Below, piece after piece: positions 1 to 4,956 of a DNA stretch of 6,268 nt. Both the position numbers and the translations under genes were made by a program. The stretch is taken from contig CALZLE010000352.1 in NCBI GenBank assembly GCA_945788205.1, forward strand, positions 1 to 6,268, given 5' to 3'. Within the stretch, counting starts at the first letter, position 1; each line of letters opens with the position of its first letter. Origin of the DNA: an uncultured Desulfuromonadales bacterium (lineage in GTDB: Bacteria; Desulfobacterota; Desulfuromonadia; Desulfuromonadales; Geopsychrobacteraceae). The notes beneath the pieces were generated by a model. The model searched no databases, had not been told where the DNA came from, and saw only the letters and a program-made list of their open reading frames with translations.

Positions 1-162
1 AATCTGTCCGCGCTGCAACGGGTCGCCCAGTGTCTCCAACTTCGCAAACAGCGGTTTCCCGGCACAGCGGACGCCCTGGATTTCAATCGGTTGCGGATTC
101 TGGTTATAGATCCGCGAAGCGATCGCCCAAGGCGGCAGGTTGCAATAGTTCAGTGAAGACAT
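1..162 (-). CDS. draT: DraT-like NAD(+)-dinitrogen-reductase ADP-ribosyltransferase, N-terminal part
   Basis: Only the first 54 codons are present; the frame stays open to the window edge. The ATG at 160-162 is preceded on the minus strand by an AGGA ribosome binding site about 8 bases upstream; the nearby upstream ATG at 165-167 stops after five codons. The visible protein begins MSSLNYCNLPPWAIASRIYN and continues with an NPQPIEIQGVR segment and an LFAKLETLGDPLQR segment. I recall this order (NLPPW, then PQP-I-GVR, then LF--LE-L-DP--R) as the N-terminus of the DraT family. DraT uses NAD+ to ADP-ribosylate an arginine on the nitrogenase iron protein (NifH), switching nitrogenase off in response to ammonium or energy loss; DraG reverses it. 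The protein is cytoplasmic, and no signal peptide is seen. The assignment rests on remembered family pattern, and the catalytic region lies outside the window. Confidence 0.6.
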   Translation of the reverse strand, partial: MSSLNYCNLPPWAIASRIYNQNPQPIEIQGVRCAGKPLFAKLETLGDPLQRGQI

Positions 163-184
163 GGCATTTCCTACGAAACGCTCT

Positions 185-224
185 TTACAGCATTGACTGA
201 ATACAGTTCAAACAGTCGCTGTAA
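185..224 (-). other. Inverted repeat in the leader of the DraT-like gene
   Basis: The arms TTACAGC (185-191) and GCTGTAA (218-224) are complementary, and inside them GACTG (195-199) pairs with CAGTC (213-217), giving a 12-bp stem interrupted by a 3-base bulge (192-194). It lies 23-62 bases upstream of the DraT-like start codon, so it could be a leader hairpin or an operator. A weak promoter match on the minus strand (TTGAAC, 16 bp, TGTAAA) overlaps it, which favours an operator-like site, but this is inference. Confidence 0.4.
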
Positions 225-235
225 GCTGCGTACCC

Positions 236-289
236 AAACAAAAAAGGCGCACTTACCTCCCAGGTTTAACCGGAGTTAAGAGCGCCTTT
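236..289 (-). terminator. Intrinsic terminator, minus strand
   Basis: The 15-base arms at 246-260 and 271-285 match with only two mismatches and are extended by AAA/TTT pairs (243-250 with 282-289), followed on the minus strand by a T-rich tail (TTTTTTGTTTG, about 242-232). This is a strong rho-independent terminator reading leftward, toward the DraT-like gene that starts at 162. It either ends a transcript from the gene-poor stretch to the right or acts as an attenuator in the gene's leader. Its design resembles the two terminators next to the tRNA fragments, although no tRNA fragment precedes it. Confidence 0.65.
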
Positions 290-387
290 GCTCACGAACT
301 GTCATTTGCAGGCTTTGTGCCAGCCTCATAGATGGCGCTTTACTACAATTTTGTGAAATTTACCTCGCAAGCATGCCTGCTTTTTGC

Positions 388-600
388 TCACAGAAACCGC
401 ACGATGGATAAAATCACAGCATCCTTTCCCAATTCCCTCGCCACATCAGCATCCCCGGCGACAGAAACGAATCAACATCTACCCCTCCGGTCAGTGCCAG
501 CCGAACCACATCCTCTACCACGTCTTCTTTGGCTATAATGATGGCCTTTCTCCAGTCGAGCTTGAGAGCGTCTAGTAAAACCGATTCGATTTTCCATTGC
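388..600 (-). pseudogene. Probable frameshifted gene remnant, unknown function
   Basis: On the minus strand the frame ending at 414 has protein-like codon use and reads KEDVVEDVVRLALTGGVDVD then SFLSPG at about 455. Adding a single G to the G-tract at 453-456 moves into another frame that continues smoothly as DADVARELGKDAVILSIVRF and stops at 388-390. The two halves join into one plausible C-terminal segment of about 65-70 residues, so I infer a one-base deletion in an older gene. No credible start with a ribosome binding site is seen, and the right end abuts the terminator at 618-648. I do not recognise the family. It could instead be a chance open frame. The rest of 290-660 shows nothing else convincing apart from a short AGGCT/AGCCT hairpin at about 310-326. 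Confidence 0.3.
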
Positions 601-614
601 TTATTGAAACTCCA

Positions 615-648
615 TAACAAAAAAAGGTTACGAACATATCCGTAACCT
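615..648 (-). terminator. Intrinsic terminator after tRNA fragment, copy 1
   Basis: The 8-bp arms AGGTTACG (625-632) and CGTAACCT (641-648) are perfectly complementary with an 8-base loop, and the minus-strand product runs into seven Ts (625-619). It sits just downstream, on the minus strand, of the tRNA 3' fragment at 653-701, the position of a tRNA gene terminator. Confidence 0.7.
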
Positions 649-652
649 CTTA

Positions 653-702
<50 letters not shown>

Positions 703-730
703 AAATCATTTGGCTTTAAAGAACTTTAGA

Positions 731-747
731 ATAGGTATTATGTCCCC
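731..747 (+). repeat. REP-like half element R1
   Basis: ATAGGTATTATGTCCCC matches one arm of the palindromes at 3287-3337 and 5571-5611. It is joined through a shared spacer (ATTTGGCTTTAAAGAAC at 708-724) to tRNA-fragment copy 1, the same arrangement as at 4112-4130. It lies 23 bp beyond the stop codon of the LysR-type gene. Confidence 0.65.
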
Positions 748-770
748 TAAAAATCGCATGTCGGCTGGGA

Positions 771-1685
771 TTATCTCTCAATCTGTGAGTTCCATATTTC
801 CTGTTTGAATTTAGCTGCGAGATAATCGACCAGGGCCCGCACCTTTCCGGAGAGATGCTGGCGGGTTGGATAAACTGCATAAATACCGCGTTCTTCGGTG
901 TGCCATTCGGGGAGTATTTCAACTAAACGACCTGCCGTCAGGTCAGCGCTAATGATAAAGTTTGGCTGAACGATAATTCCCAAGCCTTGTATCGCCACTG
1001 AGCGGCAGGTATCGCCATTGTTGACCCGCAGGCGCGGGCTAACCTTCAAACCTTCTGTTGACCCGCCCGATTTGAATTTCCAGACATCTCCGGTTGGAAT
1101 ATAGCTGTAGCCAATAAATTCATGCCTTGCTATCTCCTCCAGCGTTTGCGGTGTACCATACTTTTCCAGGTACTCTGGAGCGGCGCACATCACCATTCGC
1201 GAACTCGCCAGTTTTCGGGCGACCAGAGATGAATCTTCCTGTTGTGGTGCAATCCGAATAGCCAGATCGTATCCTTCGCCAACCAGATCGACCCGCCTGT
1301 CTATCAGCGTGAGATCGAGTTCGAGCAACGGGTGCCGATTAAGAAACTCGCCCCAGTGCTGAGCCAAATACATGGTTCCAAAAGTGAGTGGGGCGCTGAC
1401 CTTCAATATACCGATCACCGCCTCGCGATCCTTACCGACCGCACCTTCAGCCACTTCCAATTCTTCAAGAATATGTTTGCAGCGTTGATAATAGGCTTGG
1501 CCGATATCGGTGAGCGATAGTTTGCGGGTTGTTCGGTGTAACAAACGCCCCCCTAAGCGAACTTCCAAATCCTGGATAATTCTTGATGCCACTGATTTAG
1601 AAATACGCAGTTTTTCTGCTGCAGCGACAAAACTTCCAGCATCAACAACCGCCATGAAAGTTTCCATTTCTCTGAAACGATCCAT
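771..1685 (-). CDS. LysR-type transcriptional regulator
   Basis: A 304-residue cytoplasmic DNA-binding regulator of normal LysR length. Residues 1-60 form the winged helix-turn-helix, with the typical run SFVAAAEKLRISKSVASRII followed by LGGRLLHRTTRKLSLTDIG. From about residue 90 to 295 is the periplasmic-binding-protein-like effector domain (GILKVSAPLTFG, DLAIRI, RVNNGDTCRSVAIQGLGI). Two ATGs are adjacent (1686-1688 and 1683-1685); the AGGA site spaces better to the second, so that start is preferred. The gene is divergent from yceI with 144 bp between them, so it probably controls yceI-ygiD and itself. The sequence resembles the group that regulates stress or redox genes next to yceI or short dehydrogenases, but the effector cannot be read from sequence. 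The stop is followed by a REP-like half repeat. Confidence 0.93.
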   Translation of the reverse strand: MDRFREMETFMAVVDAGSFVAAAEKLRISKSVASRIIQDLEVRLGGRLLHRTTRKLSLTDIGQAYYQRCKHILEELEVAEGAVGKDREAVIGILKVSAPLTFGTMYLAQHWGEFLNRHPLLELDLTLIDRRVDLVGEGYDLAIRIAPQQEDSSLVARKLASSRMVMCAAPEYLEKYGTPQTLEEIARHEFIGYSYIPTGDVWKFKSGGSTEGLKVSPRLRVNNGDTCRSVAIQGLGIIVQPNFIISADLTAGRLVEILPEWHTEERGIYAVYPTRQHLSGKVRALVDYLAAKFKQEIWNSQIER

Positions 1686-1716
1686 CATTGTTCCTATTTT
1701 CGGGATAGTTAATCTT

Positions 1717-1732
1717 ATAAACGTGAGTTTAT
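1717..1732. promoter_or_regulatory. Palindromic candidate operator in lysR-yceI intergenic region
   Basis: ATAAAC-GTGA-GTTTAT is a perfect 6-bp inverted repeat with a 4-base spacer in the divergent region. It overlaps the proposed -10 of the LysR-type gene, the usual place for autorepression by a LysR regulator bound between divergent promoters. The exact T-N11-A spacing is not met, so assignment to this regulator is inference. Confidence 0.45.
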
Positions 1733-1754
1733 CTTTGTTTTACACAACAGTAAA
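1726..1754 (-). promoter_or_regulatory. Candidate sigma-70 promoter of the LysR-type gene
   Basis: On the minus strand TTTACT (1749-1754) and TAAACT (1726-1731) are separated by exactly 17 bp. Each matches the consensus at four of six positions. It would start transcription about 30 bases before the start codon. The match is modest and AT-rich sequence gives such hits by chance. Confidence 0.35.
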
Positions 1755-1829
1755 GTGGTTACAAACAGGATTTGGACACTTCATAGCGTTATCGAATCGA
1801 AACCGAACTGACAAAGAAAGGAAAAGAAC

Positions 1830-2426
1830 ATGAAAATATTTGCCCTCCCGATTATCGCAACTTTGCTGTTCACCTCATCAAGCTTTGCCGCGACGACCAA
1901 CTGGAGCATCGACCCTGCCCACTCATCTGTGAGTTTTAAGGTCAAACATATGATGATTTCCGATGTGCGCGGCAGTTTCCGTGATCTGCAGGGAACGGTC
2001 TCAATCGACGAAAACAACCCGGCACAATCAAAAGTTGATATAACCATCGTTGCGACCAGCATCGATACCGGCATTCAGAAGAGAGATGACCACCTGCGCA
2101 GTGCCGACTTCCTCGACGTTGCCAAATATCCGAACCTGACCTTCTCTTCAAAAGAGGTCAGAAATGTCAGCAACGACCGATTTGAGCTGATCGGCGACCT
2201 GACTCTTCATGGTGTCACCAAAGAGGTGGTTTTAAACGTCAGTGGCCCGACCGCCGAGGCGAAAGATCCTTGGGGGAATCTACGCAGAGCAACCCAGGCG
2301 GTGACAAAAATCAATCGCAAAGACTTTGGTTTGACCTGGAATTCGGCTCTTGAAACCGGCGGCGTATTGGTTGGGGAAGATATCCAGATCGAACTAGATG
2401 TCCAATTCATCAAGCAGGCAAGCTAA
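1830..2426 (+). CDS. yceI: YceI family periplasmic protein
   Basis: A 198-residue exported protein. Residues 1-20 are a Sec signal peptide (MKIFALPIIATLLFTSSSFA, cleavage likely before ATTNW). The mature part opens with the family hallmark WSIDPAHSSVSFKVKHMMIS and continues with VRGSFRDLQG, DDHLRSADFLDV, YPNLTFSSKEV, GDLTLHGVTKEV and a late RKDFGLTWN, all in the order expected for the YceI lipocalin-like beta barrel. Family members bind long isoprenoid or amide lipids in the periplasm and are often linked to acid, osmotic or oxidative stress; the ligand here is unknown. An AGGA ribosome binding site lies about 8 bases before the ATG. The gene is divergent from the LysR-type gene and 34 bp ahead of the ygiD-like gene, so the two plus-strand genes are probably one transcript. 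Confidence 0.95.
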   Translation: MKIFALPIIATLLFTSSSFAATTNWSIDPAHSSVSFKVKHMMISDVRGSFRDLQGTVSIDENNPAQSKVDITIVATSIDTGIQKRDDHLRSADFLDVAKYPNLTFSSKEVRNVSNDRFELIGDLTLHGVTKEVVLNVSGPTAEAKDPWGNLRRATQAVTKINRKDFGLTWNSALETGGVLVGEDIQIELDVQFIKQAS

Positions 2427-2460
2427 TTCGATTTTAGAAATACAGCTCACAGGAGCGATT

Positions 2461-3252
2461 ATGAACAACTCCAACAACTCAACAATGCCGGCCCTGTTTA
2501 TCGGCCATGGCAGCCCGATGTTGACCCTGAGTAATAACCGCTACTCCCGTGGCTGGACAGAGATCGGTGACAAGTTGCCACAACTGAAAGCGATCCTGGT
2601 GATTTCTGCTCACTGGTACATTCCAGAGTTGCGGGTGACAGCGATGTCAACGCCAAGGACGATCCATGATTTCTATGGCTTTCCGGAGGAGTTGTTTCAG
2701 ATAGAATATCCGGCCCCCGGCAATCCTGAACTGGCAGAAAAAGTTGCAGACCTGCTGCTGCCGGACAAACTTGTTTATGATTATCAGTGGGGGCTGGATC
2801 ACGGAACCTGGGCAGTACTTCGGCACTTGTACCCAAAAGCCCGAGTCCCGGTTGTTCAGTTAAGCCTGGATATGCGTAAAACCCCTGAGGAGCATTATCG
2901 GTTGGGGCAGAAACTGACAGCCTTGCGCAACGAAGGGGTCCTCATTGTCGGCAGCGGCAACATTGTTCACAATCTTCCCGGTTTCGACTGGCGCAATTCA
3001 CAAAAAGAACCTCCCGGCTGGGCTGTTGAATTTGAAGCCTGGAACAGGAATAAGCTATTGGACGGAAAAACTGACGAGCTGGTCGATTATCTCGGCCAAG
3101 GAGAGGCCGCTCAATTAGCAGCCCCTAGTCCGGACCATTATCTGCCGTTACTTTATCTGGCTGCTTTGAAAAAAACTGAGGATGAATTGAGCTTTCCGGT
3201 CGAAGGTTTCGACGGCGGAACCATGTCGATGTTCTCTGTATTGCTGGCATAA
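2461..3252 (+). CDS. ygiD: 4,5-DOPA dioxygenase extradiol family protein (YgiD/LigB type)
   Basis: A 263-residue cytoplasmic metalloenzyme of the class III extradiol (LigB) superfamily, about the usual length for YgiD. The four metal-site histidines of the family fall at His16 (ALFIGHGSPM), His51 (VISAHWY), His170 (VGSGNIVHNL) and His226 (PSPDHYLPL). The conserved DHGTW is at 113-117, with His114 a likely catalytic residue. The E. coli relative opens the ring of L-DOPA in vitro with zinc bound; the physiological substrate is unknown, so an aromatic-ring dioxygenase role here is only a family inference. The start at 2461 is chosen because AGGAG lies just upstream; a longer frame from 2398 would overlap yceI. 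It follows yceI by 34 bp and ends before a palindrome at 3287-3337 that may protect or terminate the message. Confidence 0.93.
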   Translation: MNNSNNSTMPALFIGHGSPMLTLSNNRYSRGWTEIGDKLPQLKAILVISAHWYIPELRVTAMSTPRTIHDFYGFPEELFQIEYPAPGNPELAEKVADLLLPDKLVYDYQWGLDHGTWAVLRHLYPKARVPVVQLSLDMRKTPEEHYRLGQKLTALRNEGVLIVGSGNIVHNLPGFDWRNSQKEPPGWAVEFEAWNRNKLLDGKTDELVDYLGQGEAAQLAAPSPDHYLPLLYLAALKKTEDELSFPVEGFDGGTMSMFSVLLA

Positions 3253-3286
3253 GCGTGAAATCAAGACCTCGGTTGGTGCCGCAAAC

Positions 3287-3337
3287 TTTAGGGGGATATA
3301 ATACCGATTTTAATAATCAGTATTATGTCCCCCTAAA
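3287..3337. repeat. REP-like palindrome R2 between convergent genes
   Basis: Arms of 18 bases (3287-3304 and 3320-3337) are complementary with one mismatch: TTTAGGGGGATATAATAC against GTATTATGTCCCCCTAAA. It sits 34 bp after the ygiD-like stop and 20 bp from the stop of the convergent thioredoxin-like gene. Lacking a T-tract, it is a poor intrinsic terminator but could stabilise both 3' ends. It is a full copy of the repeat present at 731, 4112, 5571 and 5678. Confidence 0.8.
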
Positions 3338-3357
3338 TTCCTCGCTACGCGTCCCCT

Positions 3358-3861
3358 CTACTGCCCTAATGGGCTTTCCTCGGCCAGCGCCCGGAGAGAA
3401 TCCGGAACCGGGCGGCCGACCGCACGCAACGTCTCAATCATGCGTGAAGCCAGGTGCCGGACCGTCCAGACACGATCCTTGCGTGGGATAATGTCGCGAC
3501 CCTCAGAATCGAGGAACCTGACGACCTGGTAATTCCAGGCCGGCTCGTTAAAACGCTCGAGCTGGCGGCGATCCTCTCCACCCCTGTTGTTGTAGACAAG
3601 GACAGGAAGGAATTCATTCTCAATCGCCTCGACCATTTGCGGGTTGGTAAGGACCGTTCTGCCGAAATCCTGACATCCACTGCATCCGGGAACTTCCTGA
3701 AATAGCACAAAAACGGGTCGGCCCGTTTCATCACTCAGCTTAAGGGCCTGAGCCAGGTCACGCCCCCAGTTTACAGATCCGACTTCGATCGGGTTTTCAT
3801 TCGCTACGACCCCAGATGACAGCAGAAGCAAGACAGCTAGTAGCATGACAAAGCGTTTCAT
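3358..3861 (-). CDS. Secreted thioredoxin-like protein with VPGCxxC motif
   Basis: A 167-residue exported thioredoxin-fold protein. Residues 1-20 are a signal peptide (MKRFVMLLAVLLLLSSGVVA). After RPVFVLFQ comes EVPGCSGCQDFG with Cys60 and Cys63 as the redox pair, then VLTNPQMVEAIENEFLPVLV, YNNRGGEDRR, FNEPAWNYQVVRFLD and IIPRKDRVW. I recall this arrangement as the family called VPGUxxT thioredoxin-like (seleno)protein, in which the first active residue is Cys or Sec and the fourth is often Thr; here both are Cys. It presumably reduces periplasmic disulfides or sulfenic acids. The start at 3861 is chosen because GAGG lies 8 bases upstream and the signal peptide begins there; a longer frame to 3972 adds 37 residues with no signal. 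It is divergent from msrBA and shares its promoter architecture, making a reductant for periplasmic Msr the leading idea. Confidence 0.85.
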   Translation of the reverse strand: MKRFVMLLAVLLLLSSGVVANENPIEVGSVNWGRDLAQALKLSDETGRPVFVLFQEVPGCSGCQDFGRTVLTNPQMVEAIENEFLPVLVYNNRGGEDRRQLERFNEPAWNYQVVRFLDSEGRDIIPRKDRVWTVRHLASRMIETLRAVGRPVPDSLRALAEESPLGQ

Positions 3862-3897
3862 AAAGTGGCCCTCGGCATCGATAAGATCTTTATATTG

Positions 3898-3953
3898 ATT
3901 ATAATCGGTATTGATAAACTCCAGATAAAGAAACCTTAAAGACTTTGTAAAGA
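3898..3953 (-). promoter_or_regulatory. Thioredoxin-like gene promoter with three 11-bp direct repeats
   Basis: On the minus strand three abutting 11-mers, TCTTTACAAAG (3953-3943), TCTTTAAGGTT (3942-3932) and TCTTTATCTGG (3931-3921), share the first six bases. They are followed by exactly 17 bp and a perfect -10 hexamer TATAAT (3903-3898). No -35 element is recognisable. Helix-phased 11-bp direct repeats upstream of an isolated -10 are characteristic of activation by OmpR/PhoB-family response regulators. The same layout precedes msrB. Confidence 0.7.
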
Positions 3954-3994
3954 ATGGTGGAAAACTTGCCAAATCTATTGCTTATTCCCATCCA

Positions 3995-4033
3995 AAACAA
4001 AAAAGGCTTAACCCATAAATGAGTTAAGCCTTT
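3995..4033 (-). terminator. Intrinsic terminator after tRNA fragment, copy 2
   Basis: Perfect 11-bp arms, AAAGGCTTAAC (4002-4012) and GTTAAGCCTTT (4023-4033), with a 10-base loop; on the minus strand the stem runs into TTTTTTGTTTTGG. It lies directly beyond the tRNA 3' fragment at 4035-4083. Its stem sequence differs from copy 1 although the tRNA part is identical. It also lies upstream of the thioredoxin-like promoter and so insulates that gene from leftward read-through. Confidence 0.8.
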
Positions 4034-4034
4034 G

Positions 4035-4083
4035 ATTTTAAATGGCGCGCCGCGGAAGATTCGAACTCCCGACCTTCTGATCC
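4035..4083 (-). repeat. tRNA(Arg)-like 3' half, direct-repeat copy 2
   Basis: All 49 bases equal 653-701: T-arm, acceptor strand and encoded CCA (4043-4045) read on the minus strand. Immediately beyond, the anticodon loop is degenerate: the C of the TCG seen in copy 1 is lost, so this copy cannot be a functional tRNA. It stands between the divergent thioredoxin-like and msrBA promoters. The two copies are 3382 bp apart in the same orientation. Confidence 0.75.
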
Positions 4084-4111
4084 AAATTATTTGGCTTTAA
4101 AGAACATTACT

Positions 4112-4130
4112 ATAGGTATTATCGTCCCCC
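4112..4130 (+). repeat. REP-like half element R3
   Basis: ATAGGTATTATCGTCCCCC matches the repeat arm with one extra base. It is joined to tRNA-fragment copy 2 by the same spacer (ATTTGGCTTTAAAGAAC at 4089-4105) seen beside copy 1, so fragment, spacer and half palindrome form one duplicated unit of roughly 95 bases. Confidence 0.65.
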
Positions 4131-4160
4131 CGATTTTCTTTTTGCAGAAAAAACCTCCAA

Positions 4161-4216
4161 TCTTTATCTAATCTTTACATCCTCTTAAATCAATCGTTAA
4201 ACAGCTTTGCTATATT
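4161..4216 (+). promoter_or_regulatory. msrBA promoter with three 11-bp direct repeats
   Basis: Abutting 11-mers TCTTTATCTAA (4161-4171), TCTTTACATCC (4172-4182) and TCTTAAATCAA (4183-4193) are followed by exactly 17 bp and a -10 like TATATT (4211-4216, five of six consensus positions). There is no -35 at the right distance, so the promoter looks activator-dependent. The box sequence, phasing, number and distance to the -10 equal those of the divergent thioredoxin-like gene. Transcription would start about 50 bases before the msrB start codon. Confidence 0.7.
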
Positions 4217-4273
4217 TCAACCATAAAAGAAACAAAATCAGCTTAACGGCCGAATTAAATAATGGAGGACATC

Positions 4274-4921
4274 ATGAAAACACTGACGACAGCAATCCTC
4301 AGCTTGACCCTAGTGATGATCGGATTTGTTCAGGTACAAAGCAGTGGCATGGTCGAAAAGATGGACAAGAACGATAATATGAAAATGTCTCAACCCATGA
4401 AAAACGACGACATGAAGATGAAATCAGATGAGATGATGAAAGATAGCGATATGCAGATGAAGAAAGGTGTGATGATGATGAATAAACGCTCTATTCCCAG
4501 CGACAAAGAACTCCGCACTCGTTTAACCCCGCTGCAGTACAAGGTCACCCGGCAAGATGGCACCGAGCCGCCTTTCAAAAACACCTACTGGGACAATCAC
4601 GAGCAGGGGATTTATGTCGACATCATCTCCGGCGCACCGCTTTTCAGCTCAACTGACAAGTATGAATCCGGGACCGGATGGCCAAGCTTCACCAAGCCGC
4701 TAAACCCAGACCAGATCGTTGAGAAGGAAGACCGTGGGCTATTTTCCGTTCGCACCGAAGTTCGAAGTAAAGATGCCGATGCACACCTTGGCCACGTTTT
4801 TAATGACGGCCCTGCCCCGACCGGTTTGCGCTACTGCATGAATTCGGCAGCACTGCGCTTCATCCCGCTCGCCGATTTAGAGAAAGAGGGCTATTCTGAA
4901 TACACGCAGTTGTTCAAATAA
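4274..4921 (+). CDS. msrB: Periplasmic peptide-methionine (R)-S-oxide reductase MsrB with Met-rich N-terminal segment
   Basis: A 215-residue exported MsrB that reduces the R epimer of protein methionine sulfoxide. Residues 1 to about 24 are a Sec signal peptide. Residues 26-69 are a charged, low-complexity stretch with 14 methionines (MKM, MQM, MMM and MxxxM spacings). The catalytic domain, about 73-215, shows QYKVTRQDGTEPPF, SGTGWPSF, DAHLGHVFNDGPAPTG and the active-site RYCMNS with Cys188. Both zinc CxxC pairs of the E. coli type are replaced (VDIISG near 115-120, RSKDAD near 164-169). The usual resolving cysteine in SGCGWPSF is Thr134, and Cys188 is the only cysteine in the protein. Recycling must therefore use an external thiol, possibly the neighbouring CxxC protein. 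The start at 4274 has GGAGG 6 bases upstream; an ATG at 4262 would bury the signal peptide. msrA follows after 35 bp. Confidence 0.93.
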   Translation: MKTLTTAILSLTLVMIGFVQVQSSGMVEKMDKNDNMKMSQPMKNDDMKMKSDEMMKDSDMQMKKGVMMMNKRSIPSDKELRTRLTPLQYKVTRQDGTEPPFKNTYWDNHEQGIYVDIISGAPLFSSTDKYESGTGWPSFTKPLNPDQIVEKEDRGLFSVRTEVRSKDADAHLGHVFNDGPAPTGLRYCMNSAALRFIPLADLEKEGYSEYTQLFK

Positions 4922-4956
4922 TTTAACAGCCCTATCTCCACACATCAGGAGGCCTT

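Noticed and set aside
163..245. Sigma-54 (-24/-12) promoter before the DraT-like gene
   Set aside because: GG and GC dinucleotides do not fall at the required ten-base spacing on the minus strand.
332..575. Two overlapping plus-strand frames
   Set aside because: They are low-complexity, proline-rich and antisense to the more protein-like minus-strand remnant; no ribosome binding sites.
2398..2460. Longer start for the ygiD-like gene inside yceI
   Set aside because: It would overlap the end of yceI out of frame, lacks a ribosome binding site, and adds residues not seen in the family; AGGAG directly precedes 2461.
3255..3491. Plus-strand frame downstream of ygiD-like gene
   Set aside because: It runs through the palindrome and antisense to the thioredoxin-like gene, with no ribosome binding site or protein-like pattern.
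3862..3972. N-terminal extension of the thioredoxin-like protein to 204 residues
   Set aside because: The extra 37 residues would place the signal peptide internally, and they run through the promoter and its 11-bp repeats; a good ribosome binding site precedes 3861.
4262..4273. Upstream ATG for msrB
   Set aside because: The GGAGG that would serve as ribosome binding site lies inside this extension, pointing to the ATG at 4274.
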